Shown here piece by piece: positions 49,764 through 60,175 of a stretch of DNA of 64,000 nt. The notes under the pieces are model-generated. The model saw only the letters and a program-made list of their open reading frames with translations, made no database searches and was not told the DNA's origin. The stretch lies in the NCBI GenBank assembly GCA_964035575.1, contig OZ037928.1:806001-870000 (forward strand), written 5' to 3'. How positions within the stretch are numbered: position 1 is the first letter of the stretch; the number at the start of each line of letters is the position of its first letter. Made by a program: the position numbers and the translations under genes. Origin of the DNA: Rhynchopus sp. YZ270_cl-10 (taxonomy: Eukaryota; Euglenozoa; Diplonemea; Diplonemida; Diplonemidae).

Positions 49764-51035
49764 TCATTGTGCGTGTCTCTGTCGTTTGCGGGCTTGCTCG
49801 GGGGATTCGTCTCTGCTGCGTTTCGGACGTTCTTCAACCACAAGCTTGCTCAACTTCTTGCTTTTCTTGACTTTGTTGGACACAGCACTGCTGCAGCCGG
49901 AAAGGTAAATACTCGTCAACGAAGTGCATTGAGCAGCAAAATACGTACCTGCCTTCTTAACCTTGCTTAGTGGTGAGAGATCAAGGGTGGTTAAACCTTC
50001 GCAGCCGGAAAGAAAGCTACTCTCAATCTCCGTAACGTTGTTGAGTGGTGTCAGATCCAGGCTGGTAAAACCTTTGCAGCCGAAAAGAAAGCAACTCTCA
50101 ATCTTCGTAACGTTGGTGAATGGTGTCAGATCAAGGGTGGTTAAAGCTTCGCAGCAGGAAAGAAAGGTACGACTAACTACCGTCACGTTGCTGAGTGGTG
50201 TCAGATCAAGAGTGGTTAAAGCTTCGCAGCGGCCAAGAAAGTCTAAACCAATCACCGTCACCTTGTTGAGTGGTGTCAGATCCAGGTTGCTTAAAGCTTT
50301 GCAGCCGGAAAGAAAACAGCTTTCAATCTTCGTAACGTTCTTGAGTGGTGTCAGATCAAGGGTGGTTAAAGCTTTGCAGCCGAAAAGAAACTGGGTCTCA
50401 ATCTTCGTAACGCTGTTAAGTGGTGGCAGATTCAGGGTCGTTAAAGCTTCGCAGTTGTAAAGAAAGTAAGGGCCAATCCACGTTACTTTGTTGAGAGGTG
50501 TCAGATCCAGGGTGGTTAAAGAGCTGCAGTCGAGAAGAAAGTCGCTGCCAATCCGCGTCATATTGCTCAACCCAGACAGGTCAATACTTGTTAACGAGTA
50601 GCAGTCCTGGAGGAAATGGTCTCCAATCTGTGTCACAAAGGACACAGCACTGAGATCAAGTCGCGTTAACGATCCCTTCGCCAAGAATCCATCAGGAATG
50701 ACAGTCGCAACCTCCGCCTGCAGAAGCAAACACGCCACCTCAGGATCCTCCACCTCCTCCAACCTCTCGAACGTCAGGTCAGTCTCACCCAACGCATGCA
50801 GTGCTGCAACAGCTTCGTACTTCTTCGACTTCGTCAGCACGATTGTGTCACCAGCACTCAGCTGCGTCATGTCGTATCCTTCGACCATCGCTTCGTCTCC
50901 GAAACTCATGCAAAAGCTGTCTTCAGGCAGCCCCATTGCAGACGCCACCTTCCGCCGCATGTGCTCCGCTGTGTCATCTGCACCCACCTCGACTGTGTGC
51001 TGGTTCGCTCTGAAATCCTCGAAGTGCACGTCCAT
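49764..51035 (-). CDS. Ubiquitin-like/LRR protein, paralogue 7 (423 aa)
   Basis: MDVHF subfamily with about 11 repeat units. The head reads [27 protein letters not shown] variant replaces MKYEAV at the head-linker junction. The unit with FLGRC and the one with FLSCC are not found in the other copies. Complete, intronless, and ends in the normal tail. Confidence 0.88.
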   Translation of the reverse strand: MDVHFEDFRANQHTVEVGADDTAEHMRRKVASAMGLPEDSFCMSFGDEAMVEGYDMTQLSAGDTIVLTKSKKYEAVAALHALGETDLTFERLEEVEDPEVACLLLQAEVATVIPDGFLAKGSLTRLDLSAVSFVTQIGDHFLQDCYSLTSIDLSGLSNMTRIGSDFLLDCSSLTTLDLTPLNKVTWIGPYFLYNCEALTTLNLPPLNSVTKIETQFLFGCKALTTLDLTPLKNVTKIESCFLSGCKALSNLDLTPLNKVTVIGLDFLGRCEALTTLDLTPLSNVTVVSRTFLSCCEALTTLDLTPFTNVTKIESCFLFGCKGFTSLDLTPLNNVTEIESSFLSGCEGLTTLDLSPLSKVKKAGTYFAAQCTSLTSIYLSGCSSAVSNKVKKSKKLSKLVVEERPKRSRDESPEQARKRQRHAQ

Positions 51036-51249
51036 TTGTTTGTTGTGGTTTCTTTTTGTGTTCTGAGCTCTGTGTGCGGTGGTGGGGTGTGGAGGACAGG
51101 ACAACAAGCTTGCAGTCTTTTCCGAGAACCTTGCTTCTGCTGACGGGTGCTCAAGGTGAGGTATGTGCACTGTGTGCCGAACTCTGTGGTGTTGCAAAAG
51201 GGTACTTGACGCACCACGATACTGGGGAACACTTCGTGCCCACATCCTG

Positions 51250-51600
51250 AGTCACGAGACACCTCAGGACGGAACAGGAGGAGAGGCTATACACCTGCAC
51301 CCATCAGGAGAAGCATCTGGTGGCACCTCGTAGAGAAAGCTTCGACACGTGGGAGGTATGCTTGGGAGACATGACGCTCAAAAACGGGCAACGTGTGGGG
51401 ATTGCAACGTACATCCTGTCCACGAATGTGTGTGTTTGGGTGCTATATGAGTGATACATGAAGTGGGAAGCAACATGGAACATCATACGGAGAAACAAAA
51501 ACAACATCAACTGACTGTAGTGGGCACAAGACTGTTGGAGGCGTGGGGGTTGGTACTTTTTTTCATCCATTTTTTGTTTTGGTACGACTGTAGATAAATG
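51250..51600. mobile_element. Terminal fragment of the tyrosine-recombinase element (copy 2)
   Basis: It shares about 200 bp with 39545-39745 (TGACGCTCAAAAACGGGCAA to GGGGGTTGGTACTT) and continues left into GGAGAAGCATCTGGTGGCAC, also present upstream of LRR8. Only the non-coding end is present. Confidence 0.6.
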
Positions 51601-51601
51601 T

Positions 51602-51856
51602 CCCCTTGTTCCCCTTGTTCCCCTTGTTCCCCTTGTTCCCCTTGTTCCCCTTGTTCCCCTTGTTCCCCTTGTTCCCCTTGTTCCCCTTGTTCCCCTTGTT
51701 CCCCTTGTTCCCCTTGTTCCCCTTGTTCCCCTTGTTCCCCTTGTTCCCCTTGTTCCCCTTGTTCCCCTTGTTCCCCTTGTTCCCCTTGTTCCCCTTGTTC
51801 CCCTTGTTCCCCTTGTTCCCCTTGTTCCCCTTGTTCCCCTTGTTCCCCTTGTTCCC
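51602..51856 (+). repeat. Satellite (CCCCTTGTT)n, about 28 copies
   Basis: A perfect 9-bp array at the downstream side of LRR8. The same position beside LRR6, LRR7 and LRR9 has only about two to four copies, so this is a single-locus expansion. Confidence 0.95.
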
Positions 51857-52026
51857 TACTCAACCCCTTTCCCTGCTTTGTGCCTCCCATGTGTTTGTGT
51901 CTTTTTTGTTTTGCAAAGTTTGTGGAGGCGAGTAGAGTAGGCAGTACCTACCGGCCCTTCCCCACCTCCCTTCTTACCCTTGTTCCCGTCCTTCCCTTTA
52001 TCCCCTCCCACCAGCACACCACGTCG

Positions 52027-53298
52027 TCATTGTGCGTGTCTCTGTCGTTTGCGGGCTTGCTCGGGGGATTCGTCTCTGCTGCGTTTCGGACGTTCTTCAA
52101 CCACAAGCTTGCTCAGCTGCGCGCAACTCCTTACTCTGTTGGACACAGCACTGCTGCAGCCGGAAAGGTAGATACTCGTCAACGAAGTGCACTGAGCAGC
52201 AAAATCTGAACCTACTTCCGTAACCTTGTTGAGTGGTGACACATCTAGGGATGTTAAAGATTTGCAGCCGGAAAGAAACTTTCTCTCAATCTCCGTAACG
52301 TTTTTGAGTGGTGTCAGATCCAGGGTGCTTAAAGATTCGCAGTCGGAGAGAAAGTCACCCTCAATCACCGTCACGTTGCTGAGTGGTGTCAGATTCAGGT
52401 TGGTTAAAGCTTTGAAGCCGTGGAGAAAGTGGTTCTCAATCTTCGTAACGTTGGTAAGTGGTGTCAGATCCAGGGTCGTTAAAGATTTGCATCTGCACAG
52501 AAAGTCGTTCTCAATACTCGTAACCTTGCTGAGAGGTGTCAGATCCAGGTTGGTTAAAGCTTTGCAGCCGGAAAGAAAACAGCCTTCAATCTTCGTAACG
52601 TTGTTGAATGGTGTCAGATCAAGGGTCGTTAAAGATTTGCAGTTGTAAAGAAAGCAGCCACTACTGACCGTCACTTTGGTGAGTGGTGTCAGATCAAGGG
52701 TTGTTAAAGCTTCGCAACCGTCAAGAAAACCACACTCAATAACCGTCACGTTATTTAGTGGTGTCAGATCCAAGGTGGTTAAAGAGTTGCAGCCGCAAAG
52801 AAACCAACTGCCAATCCGCGTCACATTGCTCAACCCAGACAGGTCAATACTTGTTAACGAAGTGCACTCCTCGAGGAACTGGTCTCCAATCTGTGTCACA
52901 AAGGACACAGCACTGAGATCAAGTCGCGTTAACGATGACTTCATCAAGAACCCATCAGGAATGACAGTCGCAACCTCCGCCTGCAGAAGCAAACACGCCA
53001 CCTCAGGATCCTTCACCTCCTCCAACCTCTCGAACGTCAGGTCAGTCTCACCCAACGCATGAAGCGCTGCAACAGCTTCGTACTTCATCGACTTCGTCAG
53101 CACGATTGTGTCACCAGCACTCAGCTGCGTCATGTCGTATCCTTCGCCCATCGCTTCGTCTCCGAAACTCATGCAAAAGCTGTCTTCAGGCAGCCCCATT
53201 GCAGACGCCACCTTCCGCCGCATGTGCTCCGCTGTGTCATCTGCACCCACCTCGACTGTGTGCTGGTTCGCTCTGAAATCCTCGAAGTGCACGTCCAT
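52027..53298 (-). CDS. Ubiquitin-like/LRR protein, paralogue 8 (423 aa)
   Basis: Same length and unit number (about 11) as paralogues 7 and 9. One unit carries FLHGF in place of the usual cysteine ([18 protein letters not shown]). The sequence before the tail reads [14 protein letters not shown], in place of VRKSKKLSKL. Complete and intronless. Confidence 0.88.
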   Translation of the reverse strand: MDVHFEDFRANQHTVEVGADDTAEHMRRKVASAMGLPEDSFCMSFGDEAMGEGYDMTQLSAGDTIVLTKSMKYEAVAALHALGETDLTFERLEEVKDPEVACLLLQAEVATVIPDGFLMKSSLTRLDLSAVSFVTQIGDQFLEECTSLTSIDLSGLSNVTRIGSWFLCGCNSLTTLDLTPLNNVTVIECGFLDGCEALTTLDLTPLTKVTVSSGCFLYNCKSLTTLDLTPFNNVTKIEGCFLSGCKALTNLDLTPLSKVTSIENDFLCRCKSLTTLDLTPLTNVTKIENHFLHGFKALTNLNLTPLSNVTVIEGDFLSDCESLSTLDLTPLKNVTEIERKFLSGCKSLTSLDVSPLNKVTEVGSDFAAQCTSLTSIYLSGCSSAVSNRVRSCAQLSKLVVEERPKRSRDESPEQARKRQRHAQ

Positions 53299-53509
53299 TT
53301 GTTTGTTGTGGTTTCTTTTGTGTTCTGAGCTCTGTGTGGTGGTGGGGTGTGGAGGACAAGACAACAAGCCTGCAGTCTTTTCAAAGAACCTTGCTTCTGC
53401 TGACGGGTGCTGAAGGTGAGGTATGTGCACTGTGTGCCGAACTCTGTGGTGTTGCAAAAGTATACTCGACGCACCACGATACTGGGGAACACTTCGTGCC
53501 CACATCCTG

Positions 53510-53855
53510 AGTCACGAGACACCTCATGACGGAACAGGAGAGGCTATACACCTGCACCCATCAGGAGAAGCATCTGGTGGCACCTCGTAGAGAAAGCTTC
53601 GACACGTGGGAGGTATGCTTGGGAGACATGACGCTCAAAAACGGGCAACGTGTGGGGATTGCAACGTACATCCTGTCCACGAATGTGTGTGTTTGGGTGC
53701 TATATGAGTGATACATGAAGTGGGAAGCAACATGGAAAATCATACGCAGAAAGAAAATCAACATCAACTGACTGAAGTGGGCACAAGACTGTTGGAGGCG
53801 TGGGGGTTGGTACTTTTTTTCATCCATTTTTTGGTTTGCTACGACTGTAGTTGAA
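53510..53855. mobile_element. Terminal fragment of the tyrosine-recombinase element (copy 3)
   Basis: Nearly identical to 51250-51600. It ends at TTTGCTACGACTGTAG, which is the empty target of hAT element H4 seen filled at 39793. The copies next to LRR7 and LRR8 show that this fragment spread by duplication together with the LRR genes. Confidence 0.6.
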
Positions 53856-54049
53856 TGTCCCCTTATTCCCCTTGTTCCCTACTCAACCCCTTTCCCTGCT
53901 TTGTGCCTCCCATGTTTTTGTGTCTTTTTTGCTGTGCAAAGTTTGTGGAGACGAGTAGAGTAGGCAGTACCTACCGGCCCTTCCCCACCTCCCTTCTTAC
54001 CCTTCTTCCCGTCCTTCCCTTTATCCCCTCCCACCAGCACACCACGTCG

Positions 54050-55321
54050 TCATTGTGCGTGTCTCTGTCGTTTGCGGGCTTGCTCGGGGGATTCGTCTCT
54101 GCTGCGTTTCGGACGTTCTTCAACCACAAGCTTGCTCAGCTTCTCGATTTTCCTCACTTCGTTGGACACAGCACTGCTGCAGCCGGAAAGGTAAATACTC
54201 GTCAACGAAGTGCATCGATCAGCAAACAACGTATCTACGTTCTGAACCTTGTGAAGTGGCGAGAGATCAAGGGTGGTTAAACCTTCGCAGCCGGAAAGAA
54301 AGCGATCACCAATCACCGTCACGTTTTTGAGTGGTGTCAGATCCAGGGTCGTTAAAGTTTTGCAGTCGGAAAGAAAGCCATTCTCAATCTTCGTAACCTT
54401 GTTGAGTGGTGTCAGATCCAGGTTAGTTAAATCTTCGCAGTCGGCAAGAAAGTCATTCTTCATCACCGTCACGTTGTTGAGTGGTGTCAGATCAAGGGTC
54501 GTTAAAGTTTTGCATCTGCAAAGAAAGTCGCTCTCAATACTCGTAACCTTGCTGAGAGGTGTCAGATCAAGGTTGGTTAAAGCTTCGCAGCCGGAAAGAA
54601 AACAGCTTTCAATCTTCGTAACGTTGTTGAATGGTGTCAGATCAAGGGTCGTTAAAGATTCGCAGTCGTAAAGAAAGCAGCCACCACTGACCGTCACGTT
54701 GTTGAGTGGTGTCAGATCAAGGGTTGTTAAAGCTTCGCAACCGTCAAGAAAGCTGCTCGCAATCACCGTCACGTTACTTAGTGGTGTCAGATCCAGGGTC
54801 GCTAAAGAGTTGCAGCCGCAAAGAAAGTTTTTGCCAATCCGCGTCACATTGCTCAACCCAGACAGATCAATACTTGTTAACGAGGTGCACCCCTGGAGGA
54901 ACTCGTCTCCAATCTGTGTCACAAAGGACACAGCACTGAGATCAAGTCGCGTTAACGATGAACCACCCAAGAACCAATCAGGAATGACAGTCGCAACCTC
55001 CGCCTGCAGAAGCAAACACGCCACCTCAGGATCCTCCACCTCCTCCAACCTTTCTGGCGTCAGGTCAGTCTCACCCAACGCATGAAGCGCTGCAACAGCT
55101 TCGTACTTCATCGACTTCGTCAGCACGATTGTGTCACCAGCACTCAGCTGCGTCATGTCGTATCCTTCGACCATCGCTTCGTCTCCGAAACTCATGCAAA
55201 AGCTGTCTTCAGGCAGTCCCATTGCAGACGCCACCTTCCGCCGCATGTGCTCCACTGTGTCATCTGCACCCACCTCGACTGTGTGCTGGTTCGCTTTGAA
55301 ATCCTCGAAGTGCACGTCCAT
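54050..55321 (-). CDS. Ubiquitin-like/LRR protein, paralogue 9 (423 aa)
   Basis: About 11 units. It is most like paralogue 8 in the first half of the array (DFLCRCK, VTSIE, VTVSGGCFLYDC against [12 protein letters not shown]) but differs in later units (VTVMKNDFLADC, VTVIGDRFLSGC). Complete, with the usual tail. The pattern fits segmental gene conversion among neighbours. Confidence 0.88.
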   Translation of the reverse strand: MDVHFEDFKANQHTVEVGADDTVEHMRRKVASAMGLPEDSFCMSFGDEAMVEGYDMTQLSAGDTIVLTKSMKYEAVAALHALGETDLTPERLEEVEDPEVACLLLQAEVATVIPDWFLGGSSLTRLDLSAVSFVTQIGDEFLQGCTSLTSIDLSGLSNVTRIGKNFLCGCNSLATLDLTPLSNVTVIASSFLDGCEALTTLDLTPLNNVTVSGGCFLYDCESLTTLDLTPFNNVTKIESCFLSGCEALTNLDLTPLSKVTSIESDFLCRCKTLTTLDLTPLNNVTVMKNDFLADCEDLTNLDLTPLNKVTKIENGFLSDCKTLTTLDLTPLKNVTVIGDRFLSGCEGLTTLDLSPLHKVQNVDTLFADRCTSLTSIYLSGCSSAVSNEVRKIEKLSKLVVEERPKRSRDESPEQARKRQRHAQ

Positions 55322-56902
55322 TTGTTTGTTGTGGTTTCTTTTTGTGTTCTGAGCTCTGTGTGTGGTGGTGGGGTGTGGAGGACAAGACAACAAGCCTGCA
55401 GTCTTTGCAAAGAACCTTGCTTCTGCTGACGGGTGCTGACGGTGAGGTTTGTGCACTGTGTGCCGAACTCTGTGGTGTTGCAAAAGTATAGTATGTGGGG
55501 AAGGGCAGGGGGGATGAGGGGGTGTCACACTCTTGGTACTTTTTTTTGTTGTGTAGACAATCACCTGCTAATGCAGGATCTGTACTCAATGTCGCCCGAA
55601 GGCTTTTTTTCTTTTTTTTTGTAATATTTTCTTTTTGTGCACAAGAACTCTGTTTCAAGAAACAACAATACGCACAAAAGAGTGTAGGATACAATCCTTG
55701 CGCGTTTAGGATAAAGAACTTACTAAAAACACCCTCTTGGTGTGATCACCAAACCGCTTCTCCGTGGTTCTCCCGAAGGTGCTCCGCAAATCTTAATAGA
55801 GCCTCCGCAGTTATCCCGTGGGTTGTCGGTACCCCCTGAATCATACAGCCTTACATACTACTTCCCAAAAATAAAACCGTATCTTCCCAACACAAATACC
55901 TCTCGTGTCAGTTAAAGGAAAAGGAAAAGGAAAAGAGGAGTTGGAACGTGCTCAAACACATCTCAGTCGAGCTCATGCAAAGAAGAAGAAGAAGAAGAAA
56001 GAAAGAATTGTCATTCACGCAGCCACACCTCCTGACTGACCTACAAAGCAATACCATCCCTTGGGGAAGCACAAAGAAATGAAAGAAGAAAATAATGCTT
56101 TGGAGGCACGGCAAAAATGCGCATTTTTGATATTTTTGATATTTTTGGCAGAATTTTTTGGGCGTTTTTTGCGTTTTTTTAGGGGAAAATAGTGAGGGGA
56201 GTTGGGTCCAGTCATAGGAAGAAGAGAGAATTTTTGAAAAATTCTTCCATTGTAATAAGGGTTTGCGGGCCTTGCCCTCTGAGGTGTTAGAAGGTTTGCA
56301 GGTTTGCAGGTTTAAGGAGGCGAATCTGTGTGGATGAGGGTTGAGGGTGCTTAGATGGGGTATGATACTGAGGTGCTTAAATGGTGGTTTTGTAGGTTAC
56401 ATAGTCACGAGACTGCCCTTGTATTAAAAGGGGGAAGAGGGGAGATGATAGGGGACAAGGCTACCAATCCGACTTAAACCGACTCAGTAGGGTCAGGTCG
56501 GACCGACCCAAACCTACCCAGCAAAAAGGTCAAAAAATAGATGTCAATTTTGAGACACTTTTTTTTCCACTTTTTTCCTTAGGGATTTTTCCAGGTACTT
56601 AGCGAAGCGTTAGGGCGACTTAAGTCCCTTGGCCCCAGCGCCCTATGGGGCCTCCTCGTCGGGCCGTTAGGGCCCTCCGGTGGCCAGGTTCTTTCTTTGG
56701 GCTTAGAGGCTCGAAGTTCCCCGTCAGATTGGAGCTGGTGTGCTTTATGAGGCTCGCTCGTCCGGATTGGGATAGCTCGTCCGCCTTCGGCTAGACCCTC
56801 CGCCTTTGGGTGGGCTCGTGGACCTCCGTTATGTACGTACGGGTTCGATACTCTGGTTGGAGTGTGACAGCACGTCATTTCTTGAGCGTAAAATGTTTGC
56901 TT
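55322..56902. other. Gene-free interval with diverged repeats
   Basis: It contains the LRR9 leader, a partial TGGTGTGAT-family MITE (about 55739-55850), short GAAGAA and AGGAAA runs, and a GC-rich stretch at 56590-56840 with GGGCC/GGCCC motifs that looks like an old repeat. No gene is supported. Confidence 0.45.
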
Positions 56903-57200
56903 CAGGCACTCCGCTAGGTACTAAAGTTCTGTTGATTGTCAACAGAACTTTTTGAAAATGGGGAAAAAAAGAAAAAAAAAAAAAGTTCTGCTAAGTGGTT
57001 CAGACCCGTTCTACCTGTCAAAAAAGCTCAGGAGAAGAAGATATGGAGAGGTGAGTGCTCAAACGTCCCAAAAAAGTCAAAATCGGGCGTTGGTAAAAAA
57101 AAAAGTTGCGTACCGTGCGCCTGCGGCGCAAGCATGTACCCCACCAACGTGGACCATCAACAGAATATTTTCAAAATCGGAAATCCTAGCGGAGAGCCTG
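56903..57200. mobile_element. hAT-like MITE H2, copy 1 (298 bp)
   Basis: The termini CAGGCACTCCGCTAGG and CCTAGCGGAGAGCCTG are inverted. The 8-bp duplication GTTTGCTT lies at 56895-56902 and 57201-57208. A nearby internal palindrome AAAGTTCTGTTGATTGTCAA...CAGAACTTT follows the left end. Confidence 0.82.
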
Positions 57201-57405
57201 GTTTGCTTTCCCAAAAAAAAAAAAAAAAAAAAAATTTTTTTTTTTGAAAACTTGGTTTGTATTAGTGTAGACACCCGAGGATGAACTCCACTATAATTTT
57301 TTTTTTTTGGCTCGCAAAACGTTGGTTATATTATTCCCGTTGATAACACTACAACAAACATCCCCCCCTCCTCCTCCTCCTCCTCCCCTCCCTCCACTTC
57401 TCATT

Positions 57406-58263
57406 CTATTTAAACACAGGAGCAGCAAACCAGGGAACCAACATGCTAGTATGTTTCATGTAATGGAGATACTCAGCGTTGGTCCCCCACTTCTTGAGAC
57501 CCGCCTTTTCAACCATAGGGACACCTGAGAGACCCAGAAGCAGGGTGCTGGTGAACGCTGGCGACAGCCACGCCCACTTCTGCCTGGACTCTGGAGAGGA
57601 GCACGCAGTGCACAACGCCAATGACGTCCACATCAGGATTTCCCCAAAGTAGTTTGGGTGCCTGCTGTACTGCCACAACCCTGTGGTGATGAACCGACCC
57701 TTATTCGCGGGGTCGCAGCGGAACACAAACTTCTGCACATCAGCGACCGCCTCAATCGCGAACCCTGCAGCCCACCCTGCCATCGCCACACCATCTATGA
57801 CAGACAACGGCTCGGTGTCCTCCTCGTTTCTCTCGTTGAGCAGTAGGACCGGGGTTTCGGTGAGGACCACCCAGAGGGCTTGGATCGTCCAGGCGGAGAG
57901 GAAGCTGAGCGCGTTGCGTTTTAACTTATCAAATCGGTCGTCTCTGCCGTCTCGGGAGATACGGAGGAAAAGGAAGCTGCCTAGACGTGACATCCACACT
58001 GTAGCCGCCAATGCTGAAAACACCTGCCGCACGCTTCTCGGCTTCTTCGCTCGGATCAGCGAGGTAAACACCAACGCCAAATGGGTCGCGCTCCCACTCA
58101 GATCATAGTACTTCTCGCTGTTGAACGGCAGGCCGTGGACTGCGTACACCAAATACTGCAGGGCTACAGCAAGGCCGCAGTACACCTTCAAGTCAAGACC
58201 ATGACCAATAGCGCCCAGTACCCCTAGGGAGAGTCCGTTTGCAAACAGTGCGCGGGCTGTCAT
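57406..58263 (-). CDS. DUF1295 / steroid 5-alpha-reductase-like membrane protein (285 aa)
   Basis: A single exon. The hallmark GLWQYSRHPNYFGEILMW (195-212) is the NADPH-binding signature of the DUF1295 and steroid-reductase group, integral ER or plastid membrane proteins that reduce lipid double bonds. About six hydrophobic segments are visible, including 7-40, 115-142 and 157-173. Ala-Asp-Val-Gln-Lys-Phe at 174-179 matches the conserved ADxQK motif. The chosen ATG (58263) begins MTARALFANGLSLGV and follows TCTAG and a C/T tract; ATGs upstream would add a low-complexity Pro/Ser stretch. The substrate cannot be told. Confidence 0.88.
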   Translation of the reverse strand: MTARALFANGLSLGVLGAIGHGLDLKVYCGLAVALQYLVYAVHGLPFNSEKYYDLSGSATHLALVFTSLIRAKKPRSVRQVFSALAATVWMSRLGSFLFLRISRDGRDDRFDKLKRNALSFLSAWTIQALWVVLTETPVLLLNERNEEDTEPLSVIDGVAMAGWAAGFAIEAVADVQKFVFRCDPANKGRFITTGLWQYSRHPNYFGEILMWTSLALCTACSSPESRQKWAWLSPAFTSTLLLGLSGVPMVEKAGLKKWGTNAEYLHYMKHTSMLVPWFAAPVFK

Positions 58264-58370
58264 ATTTGTTGTGTGTGTCGGGGCTTTTTTCCTAGAGGGG
58301 ATGGAGGGGGTTGAAGGAGGGGTCATGATCATGGTTTTCAGGAAGTTGGGGGGGGAGGAGGGGGAGGGAG

Positions 58371-58535
58371 CACGACGTAAAGTAAATGACTTTACTTGTG
58401 GTTTTACATGTAATTTTACTTGTGAAAATGGTTTGTGGTACACCTAAAAACGTAAGCGTACAGCTTAAACACAGGTAAAAAAAAAAAAAAATGACATGTA
58501 AGACCAGAAGTAAAGTGATTTACTTCAACGTCGTG
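58371..58535. mobile_element. MITE upstream of the DUF1295 gene (165 bp)
   Basis: The termini CACGACGTAAAGTAAATGAC and the complement of GTGATTTACTTCAACGTCGTG are inverted with a small indel, and further TTTTACATGT/ACATGTAAGAC motifs pair inside. No flanking duplication was fixed. Confidence 0.6.
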
Positions 58536-59980
58536 AGGGGGGAGGAAGAAAAAAGTGCAAGTGCTACTCAATATTTTTTTTTTCAGATGAGTCAGGTATT
58601 TTTCAAGGGTACTGTGTCACCAAATAAGGGGGAAAAAATCATGCTGGAAAAAAAAAAAAAAAAAAAGAAAAGTAGTTTCGGCCCACCTCGTTTGCCACTG
58701 ATCCCTGTTTCGCTACCTGACGAGTGGAGGCGGGGAGTAGGACAGTAGCGGGATATCCACGATAACGAGAGACAGGGCGGTGACGTCTGCGTGGAGTTTT
58801 ACACACAGGTGGCGTTACTACACGTTGTCATTTTATTTTATTTTTGAAAATAAAATAAAAATAAATTTCTGTGTGTTTGGGGGAGCAGGTCTTCTTTGGG
58901 AACAAAAAAATGGTTGACTTTCGTTGACAAATACAACAGCTCGTGAACAGTGTACCTTGATACAATGACCGGTGTGTGTGTGTACCGGGGTGGACACCCC
59001 AACCATGCAGTACATTACTACAATCCATTTTCTGGTACATCTGATCTGTTTTTCCCTTGCTTTGAGGGGAACAAAACAAAAAGGAAAAGTTTATAAGATG
59101 AACCTAAGCCTCTCTGTGCTTCACCTTGAAAACAAAAACCAAAAAAAAAAAAAAAAAAAAAAAAACACTGTATCAAAAACTGCATCAGGTCCTCTCGTAG
59201 CACTTCCTCCAGAAACCCTGTGAAGGTCTTAGTCTAAAGGTAGGCAAGGGGGGAATTGTAAGTTTGTTTCGTTTTTGTTTTTTTTGTTTTTGCTACTCTG
59301 TTTTGTATTGTATACCATTGTAGTAACTTTGCAAGGTGAGAGGTAGGTGCGCTTCTTTGGCAAAGAGGGAAGTACAGACACCACCGCAAAACTGCGAGGG
59401 TCACATAACAACGAATGCAAGCCACCTTTTTTTTTTTGGTTCCAAAAAAGAAAAAATTCCCCCACACACACACACACAAACCATGAGACCCATCCCCAAG
59501 ATCTGTTTCTCCGCAGTTAACGAAGGAAACTCACAAAGAGAATGGAGAATGGCTCTCTGGGAGTGCAACCTCTCTCCACTCCCCCCGACCCTTGGTAAAA
59601 AAAAAAAAAAAAATGAATGGCATTCAGACTGCCTGGTGCAGGTATTTTTTTTTCCTCCTCCCCTCCCCTCCCCTCTACGCGACAGAAACTTAAAACACTG
59701 TTTGTGTCAAGTATTTGTGCTTTCAAAAGAAAACACACTTTTTTTTCGTTTTGTATTTAAAATAAAAATGTATCCTTCGCGCTTTATTATAATGAAGGCG
59801 AGGAGAGAAGGAGAGAAGTGTTCTTTAGAACTTGTTTTGTTTTTGAAAACTTGGTTGTATTAGTGTAGCCACCCTAGAGTGTGCTCCACTATGTAACCTG
59901 TTTGCTCTTGTTTGTACATGGAGATGGGGCTAATGAAAAAAGTGGTGAAAATTTAAAAAAAAATAGAAACTTAACACTCA
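58536..59980. other. Repeat-rich interval
   Basis: It holds a nearly complete R1-plus-hairpin composite (58925-59125), an A run (59134-59165), an R2 copy (59842), and A/C-rich DNA. No gene is supported. Confidence 0.45.
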
Positions 59981-60124
59981 TCACACGATGACACCCATAG
60001 GGGACAAAGGTTGTGGTGCAACGCACAACACCTCGACCTGTTTGATGAGGAGTGGCTTCTGCAGCGCGGCTTCGTCCCCCAGAACCGCAAAAGTGTGTTC
60101 AAAATGCTTTGTTTCTATTTCCTC
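59981..60124 (-). CDS. Possible terminal exon of an unknown gene
   Basis: From a possible acceptor near 60125 the minus strand encodes about 47 residues ending FEHTFAVLGDEAALQKPLL, IKQVEVLCVAPQPLSPMGVIV and a stop at 59981. The composition is protein-like and unlike the surrounding A/T repeats. The upstream exons were not found; hAT copy H1 lies 50 bp upstream and could sit in the preceding intron. It may equally be an isolated remnant. Confidence 0.3.
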   Translation of the reverse strand, partial: EEIETKHFEHTFAVLGDEAALQKPLLIKQVEVLCVAPQPLSPMGVIV

Positions 60125-60175
60125 CTTTATGAGGTGACACGACAAAAAGGTTGGCTCTCTCTGTATTGATTTGGC

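Noticed and set aside
51507-52209. EQG, SPC and FPL repeat frames
   Set aside because: Translations of the CCCCTTGTT array; part of the plus-strand frame is the antisense of LRR8.
49963-54671. Plus-strand frames with a repeating [20 protein letters not shown] pattern opposite the LRR genes
   Set aside because: Exact antisense of the 72-bp LRR units; openness follows from the codon pattern of the sense strand.
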